64,000 nt of DNA from Branchinecta lynchi (lineage: Eukaryota; Arthropoda; Branchiopoda; Anostraca; Branchinectidae), in assembly GCA_023053575.1 (NCBI GenBank), contig JAKZAP010000013.1:3544001-3608000 (forward strand). Direction: 5' to 3'. The notes beneath the pieces were generated by a model. The model saw only the letters and a program-made list of their open reading frames with translations. It did not search any database and was not told the origin of the DNA. The position numbers and the translations under genes were made by a program. Shown one piece after another: positions 59,619-64,000 of the stretch (its first letter is position 1; every line of letters starts with the position of its first letter).

Positions 59619-60177
59619 TTAGTTGCGTTTTTGCAGATTACGTGGCATCTGCTACCACGGTAACTTTTTGCAGTTACCATTTTGCATTAAAAAAACTATG
59701 GATAAAACAAAAAGAAGTAAAATATATTTAAACCGGTAGAAAAACACTTCTTCTTGCATGTAGTAAATAGAATAAAGAATAACCTGAGAAGAAATTAGAG
59801 TCCCTAGAGGCGCTTTTCTGTGGTATATTTGTCTAGTAACTGGATCTGCAATTAGTCGTTTTTGCAGTTATGGTGGTATCTGATACTACGGTTGCTCTGC
59901 AAAAACGACAACTCCCGAAATTGCGCGTTTCGAAGTCATTCCGAAAGAAAAACTGACATTTAGTCACATCACTAAGTGCCAAACTTCTTTCCAACCAATT
60001 TGACAAAATCCTGGCTCTATTGTGGGTGATCATGAAAGTGAGATGACTTACTCGGATACCGCGGTATCTGGCCAGATACCACGATAACTGCAAAAACACC
60101 TTTTGACCGTGGTATCAGATACCAGGGTAACTGCAAAAACGATTTTAGACCGTTGTATCAGATACCATGGCATATAC
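59619..60177. mobile_element. Palindromic MITE, family B, copy 3 (right end lost)
   Basis: Left end TTAGTTGCGTTTTTGCAGAT; interior repeats of GATACCACGATAACTGCAAA as in 8862-9282. The expected right end is replaced at GATACCATGGCATATAC by the start of the tandem-repeat element at 60178. Confidence 0.7.
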
Positions 60178-61195
60178 AACAAGAGCTACGAGCTCATATG
60201 GCACTTGTACGAGTAGGCTGTACAAGAAAGTAGATGAAAACGTCGCAAAATACACCCGCCATCCAAAAAGGCGGTTCGGAAATAGAAATAGGATATTTAG
60301 TTTCACTCATTTCTGAGCAGTTCCGGCATCGTCTCGATTGCAAATGCACATGACTGTTCAAACTTTCATCCCAATAAATCCATTTGTTTGATCCCTAGAC
60401 GTGCTACACGATTTCCGGTACTCACTCTATTTCTACCTACCGTGGCCGAAACTGGTTCGGAATAAAAAAAAAAATCGACCACCTAAAGCATCTTCGTTTA
60501 TACCATCTACCAAGTTTCACTCGAATCTGAGCATTTTTGGAAAGTTCCGGTACCCTTCCCACCAACGTTGTCGGAGCCGGTTCGGGCCCAATCTCTTAAT
60601 TCCCTCATCAAGTTTGACTGAAATTGGAGCATAGCCTATCTGCAAGTTTCCAGTACCCCCCCCCCCCCCCCCCCCTACCTTGGCCGAATCCGGCCCAGAC
60701 GCCAAATAACAAATCTAGGCCGCATAAACTCGGCACTGTCGAATTGCATCTCATTCGGTCCATCCGTTTGGTTTTTGTGCATGTCAAAAGTCCCCCCACC
60801 CCCAATTCCCCTAATCGTGGTCGCATATGGTTCGAACGCATGTTTTACATGTCGCGGCCATCGATTCGTATCACCCATGAAGTTTCACTCGAATCAGACC
60901 ACTCGTTCGCAATTTATAGAAGTCCATATTTCTCTTCTCTTGCTCCCCCAAAAATGCTCGGATCTAGGAACGGAAGTTTCCGGGGGTACGTTGTGTCAGG
61001 TTTTTAAGTCAAGATAATTCGGGTCGCTAATATGCCTGCAAAGTTTCGTTGTCGTTTTACATCTGGAACTATTCTAACTCACGACTACCGGAATTCCATG
61101 AAACCCCCTCCAACTCCCCCCACAGAGCCCCGAAACCATCTGGCTCCGTCAATTTCATCTAGGCCTAATGCTTGTTCCATCCATTAAGTTTCAAT

Positions 61196-62470
61196 TCAAT
61201 TCAATTCAATTTATTTAATAATAAAGCAAAACATATCTCTCGTGGGCAGGGCCCAAATACGATGTTTTTGTAGTCATAAATAAAGTCATAAATAAGATAA
61301 AATAAATTGTCAACATATAATTTAAAAGTAAAAAAAAAAGGTAACAAGGCAGAACAATGCTAAAGAGCATTGTACTGCTTTACGAAGCTCGGCACAAAGC
61401 TTCTACTGTAGCGCATAGTGTTACAGTAGATTGGGATCAGTTTGGGAACCTTTTCAGCCACTTCTCGGGGGGGACGAGATCTTACAGGAACAAAGGGTGG
61501 GGGAAGGAATGAACGGTACATGGGATGCTGGAGAAGGGATGAGCCAAAGTTGCAGCATAGTTTTTCGCGGCGGGAAGAAAGGGATTCAATTTTAAATTCT
61601 TTGAGGTAAAAAGAGTATGGTAGGGGGGAACCGCCATAGATAATTTGCAGCGATCTCTTCTGAACTCGCTCTATTTTATCAGTTTCGTCTTGGGTAAGAG
61701 CAAAGTGCCAAACCGGACAAGCATATTCGACTAAGGGTCGGATGAAAGAGCAAAACATTAGCTTTAGCTTGTCCTTAGGAACCCGAAACTTTGTCAGTGT
61801 TTTTAGCATTTGAATTGCGCTATTAGCTTTCTTTACAAACGTCTTTGTATTTTCATGCCATGAAAGGTCAGAAGAGATCACTACACCTAGTAGCGTTATT
61901 TTATCCCTGATGAGCCCAGAGTCGATAGGAGGTTCGAAAGACGGCCGAGTTTTTCTAAGAAAAGAAAAGGTCGTAACCGAGCACTTATCTTTATTCACGA
62001 CCATATTCATTTCAGTCGCCTCTGAGGTAACCTGGTCGATGAAACCGGCAGCGTTACTTTTGAAATCCTCAGATACGACTTCCGCTAGGGACAGATCGTC
62101 AAAGTATTTCCATCTGTCCTCCAGCCCAGCAGCAATTTCATTTATCATGAGGAGGAAGCACAGCGGACCGATCACAGTTCCTTGTGGAACTCCACAAAAA
62201 ACTGGTGAAGAAGTAGAAAAATGGCCTTTATACTTTACAATTTGCTCTCTATTTGTCAAGAAGCTCTTGATGATTTTGACGATAAAATCGGGTATATTTT
62301 TTTCCACCATTTTTTCCAAAAGAATTTTATGGTCAACAAGGTCAAATGCCTTTTTAAAATCAATTGCAATTAAATTTATCCATTTGCCAGGTTCATCTAG
62401 ATGTTTTAAAATAAAATCAATCAAATTAACTAGGTAATTTCGTCCCAATCCCTCTACTTTTAGAGTTTCT
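61196..62470 (-). mobile_element. 5'-truncated LINE nested in the tandem repeats
   Basis: The 3' tail in minus orientation is (TTGAA)n at about 61196-61215 next to AAATAAATTG. The 5' border is near 62470, where sequence returns to the C-rich repeat. Contains the RT below. Confidence 0.75.
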
Positions 62471-62571
62471 TGAGTTTTCCACCCACCCCCCCCCCCCCCC
62501 CCCATCCCCACAGGTATCGGACCCGACTCGGACGTGACACTGAACGTCCGAGGCGATAGCTCACCAGACAA
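61360..62571 (-). pseudogene. LINE reverse transcriptase, 5' truncated
   Basis: RT motifs in order: INLIAIDFKKAFDLVDHKIL (palm Asp), VFCGVPQGTVIGPLCFLLMI, KYFDDLSLAEVV (catalytic Asp pair, FDD in place of ADD), and ISSDLSWHENTKTFVKKANS with the C-terminal ECACP-like VEYACPVWH. The first 35 residues come from the flanking repeat, so the true 5' border is near residue 35. The frame is otherwise intact to the stop. CR1-like by appearance; without endonuclease it cannot be autonomous. Confidence 0.85.
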
Positions 62572-64000
62572 GTTTCATTCAAATCCGATCACCCGTTCAA
62601 AAGTTATGCACGCCACTAGATTCCGGACTCCCCATCCACCCACTCCCTCCACGATGGTCGGGTCGGGGAAACGGCTGTTCTCAAGTCAATCTGTTCGGAT
62701 CCCTGACATACCTGCCAAGTTTCATCGCCCTAGGACATCAGGAAGTATGCCGAACTCGCGGGATCGCTAGAAATCCGGACCCCCACCCCAACTCCCCCAC
62801 AGTGCCCTGATCCGGTCCGGTTATGTCAATGACGTGTCGAGGACCTGTGCTTGTTTTTCCCACCAAGTTTCATCCCGATCCCTCCACTTTAAGCGTTTCT
62901 CAAAATTTCCGGTTCCCTCCTCCAACTCCTCCCAGTGTCATCGGATCCGGTCCGGTTATGTCAATGACGTGTCTAGGACCTGTGCTTGTTTTTCCCACCA
63001 AGTTTCATCCCGATCCCTCCACTTTAAGCGTTTCTCAAAATTTCCGGTTACCTCCTCCAACTCCCCCCAGTGTCATCGGATCCGGCCCGGATTTAAAGTG
63101 AGGTGTCTGAGACACAAGGTCATCCTAAATATCAATTTTCATCAAGATCCGATCACCCGTTCAAAAGTTATGCACGCCACTAGATCCCGGACTCCCCATC
63201 CACCCACTCCCCCCACGATGGTCGGGTCGGGGAAACGGCTGTTCTCAAGTCAATCGGTTCGGATCCTTGACATACCTGCCAAGTTTCATCGCTCTAGGAC
63301 ACCAGGAAGTATGCCGAACTCGCGGGATCGCTAGAAATCCGGAACCCCATCCCAACTCCCCCACAGTGCCCTGATCCGGTCCGCTTATGTCAATGACGTG
63401 TCTAGGACCTGTGCTTGTTTTTCCCACCAAGTTTCATCCCGATCCCTCCACTTTAAGCGTTTCTCAAAATTTCCGGTTCCCCACCCCAACTCCCCCACAG
63501 TGCCCTGATCCGGTCCGGTTATGTCAATGACGTTTCTAGGACCTGTGCTTGTTTTTCCCACCAAGTTTCATCCCGATCCCTCCACTTTAAGCGTTTCTCA
63601 AAATTTCCGGTTCCCTCCTCCAACTCCCCCCAGTGTCATAGGATCCGGCCCGGATTTAAAGTGAGGTGTCTGAGACACGAGGTCATCCTAAATATCAATT
63701 TTCATCAAGATCCGATCACCCGTTCGCAAGCTAAAAATACCTCAAATTTTGGCTTCACCCTCCCTCCACTTCCCCCCCCCCCAGATGGTCGAATCGAAGA
63801 ATTGATGATTTCCTATTTAAGCTGGTCGGGTCCCAGACATGCCTGTCAATTTCCATCGTCCCAGCATATCAGGAAGCACGGAACTCGCGGGATCACTACA
63901 AATTCGGACTTCTCCCCCCCCCCCAACTCCCCCAAAGTGAGCGGATCCGTTCCGGTTATATCAGTCACGTATCTAGGACTTTTGCTTGTACTTTCCACCA

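Larger units (their letters stand above)
60178..64000 (+). mobile_element. Second, longer copy of the Helentron-like tandem-repeat element (runs off the window)
   Basis: It starts AACAAGAGCTACGAGCTCAT followed by ATGGCACTTG, identical to the start of the copy in the Polinton. Older diverged units fill 60400-61190; a LINE is nested at about 61196-62470; from 62560 regular units with GATCACCCGTTCAAAAGTTA, CACCAAGTTTCATCCCGATC and TTATGTCAATGACGTGTCTA run to the window end. These are complementary to the units in 37144-39380, consistent with the opposite orientation. Confidence 0.7.

Noticed and set aside
62834..63334. 166-codon plus-strand ORF in the terminal repeats
   Set aside because: It runs through tandem units and repeats SRTCACFSHQVSSRS at the unit period; an open frame by repetition, not a gene.

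Overview
The window is animal (metazoan) nuclear DNA. It has one spliced host gene with large introns, and the rest is almost entirely mobile DNA of eukaryotic type: a Polinton/Maverick, an LTR retrotransposon of the Gypsy order, LINE fragments, a tRNA-derived SINE, MITEs, and tandem-repeat elements that look like non-autonomous Helentrons. The mixture suggests an invertebrate, but I cannot name the group from the sequence.

Region 1 (1-23618) holds the 3' part of a plus-strand ubiquitin protease gene. Eight exons splice in phase to about 557 residues and carry the Cys box, the QDANE box, two CxxC zinc knuckles, the LKRY box and the His box. The order and local similarity best fit USP37, without the UIM-bearing insertion known from the vertebrate protein. 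Its introns hold a 300-bp MITE family with 3-bp target duplications, palindromic MITEs beginning TAGTTGCG, two LINE copies with inverted 5' halves, a 3.7-kb element bounded by a hairpin-containing inverted repeat, and several minisatellites. Region 2 (23619-31033) is non-coding: two more copies of the 300-bp MITE and a degenerate block of the tandem-repeat family.

Region 3 (31034-46796) is an end-to-end Polinton of 15,763 bp. It has 586-bp terminal inverted repeats and a perfect 6-bp duplication (CGTGTC). It encodes a double jelly-roll-like capsid protein, a split penton-like protein, a small virion-like protein, a coiled-coil protein, a zinc ribbon plus DDE integrase, an adenain-like protease, a pX-like protein, a fibre-like protein, an FtsK/HerA-type ATPase, protein-primed-type PolB split in two, and a two-membrane-span protein on the opposite strand. 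Each inverted repeat carries one copy of an unknown 102-aa gene. All twelve apparent genuine starts sit in the context TAAATG, usually preceded by an A/T-rich stretch and often YCTA; the ORF fragments made by frameshifts lack it. A 2.2-kb tandem-repeat element interrupts the fibre-like gene and a SINE lies near the right repeat, so this copy is probably defective although its repeats differ at only about two sites.

Region 4 (46803-64000): a Gypsy element on the minus strand (48613-58177, two 496-bp LTRs with at least one mismatch, TGCT duplication) sits inside an old LINE reverse transcriptase. After some anonymous repeats, a second, longer copy of the tandem-repeat element starts at 60178 and runs past the window end, with a 5'-truncated LINE nested in it. 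The host gene is the only ordinary cellular gene I can support.
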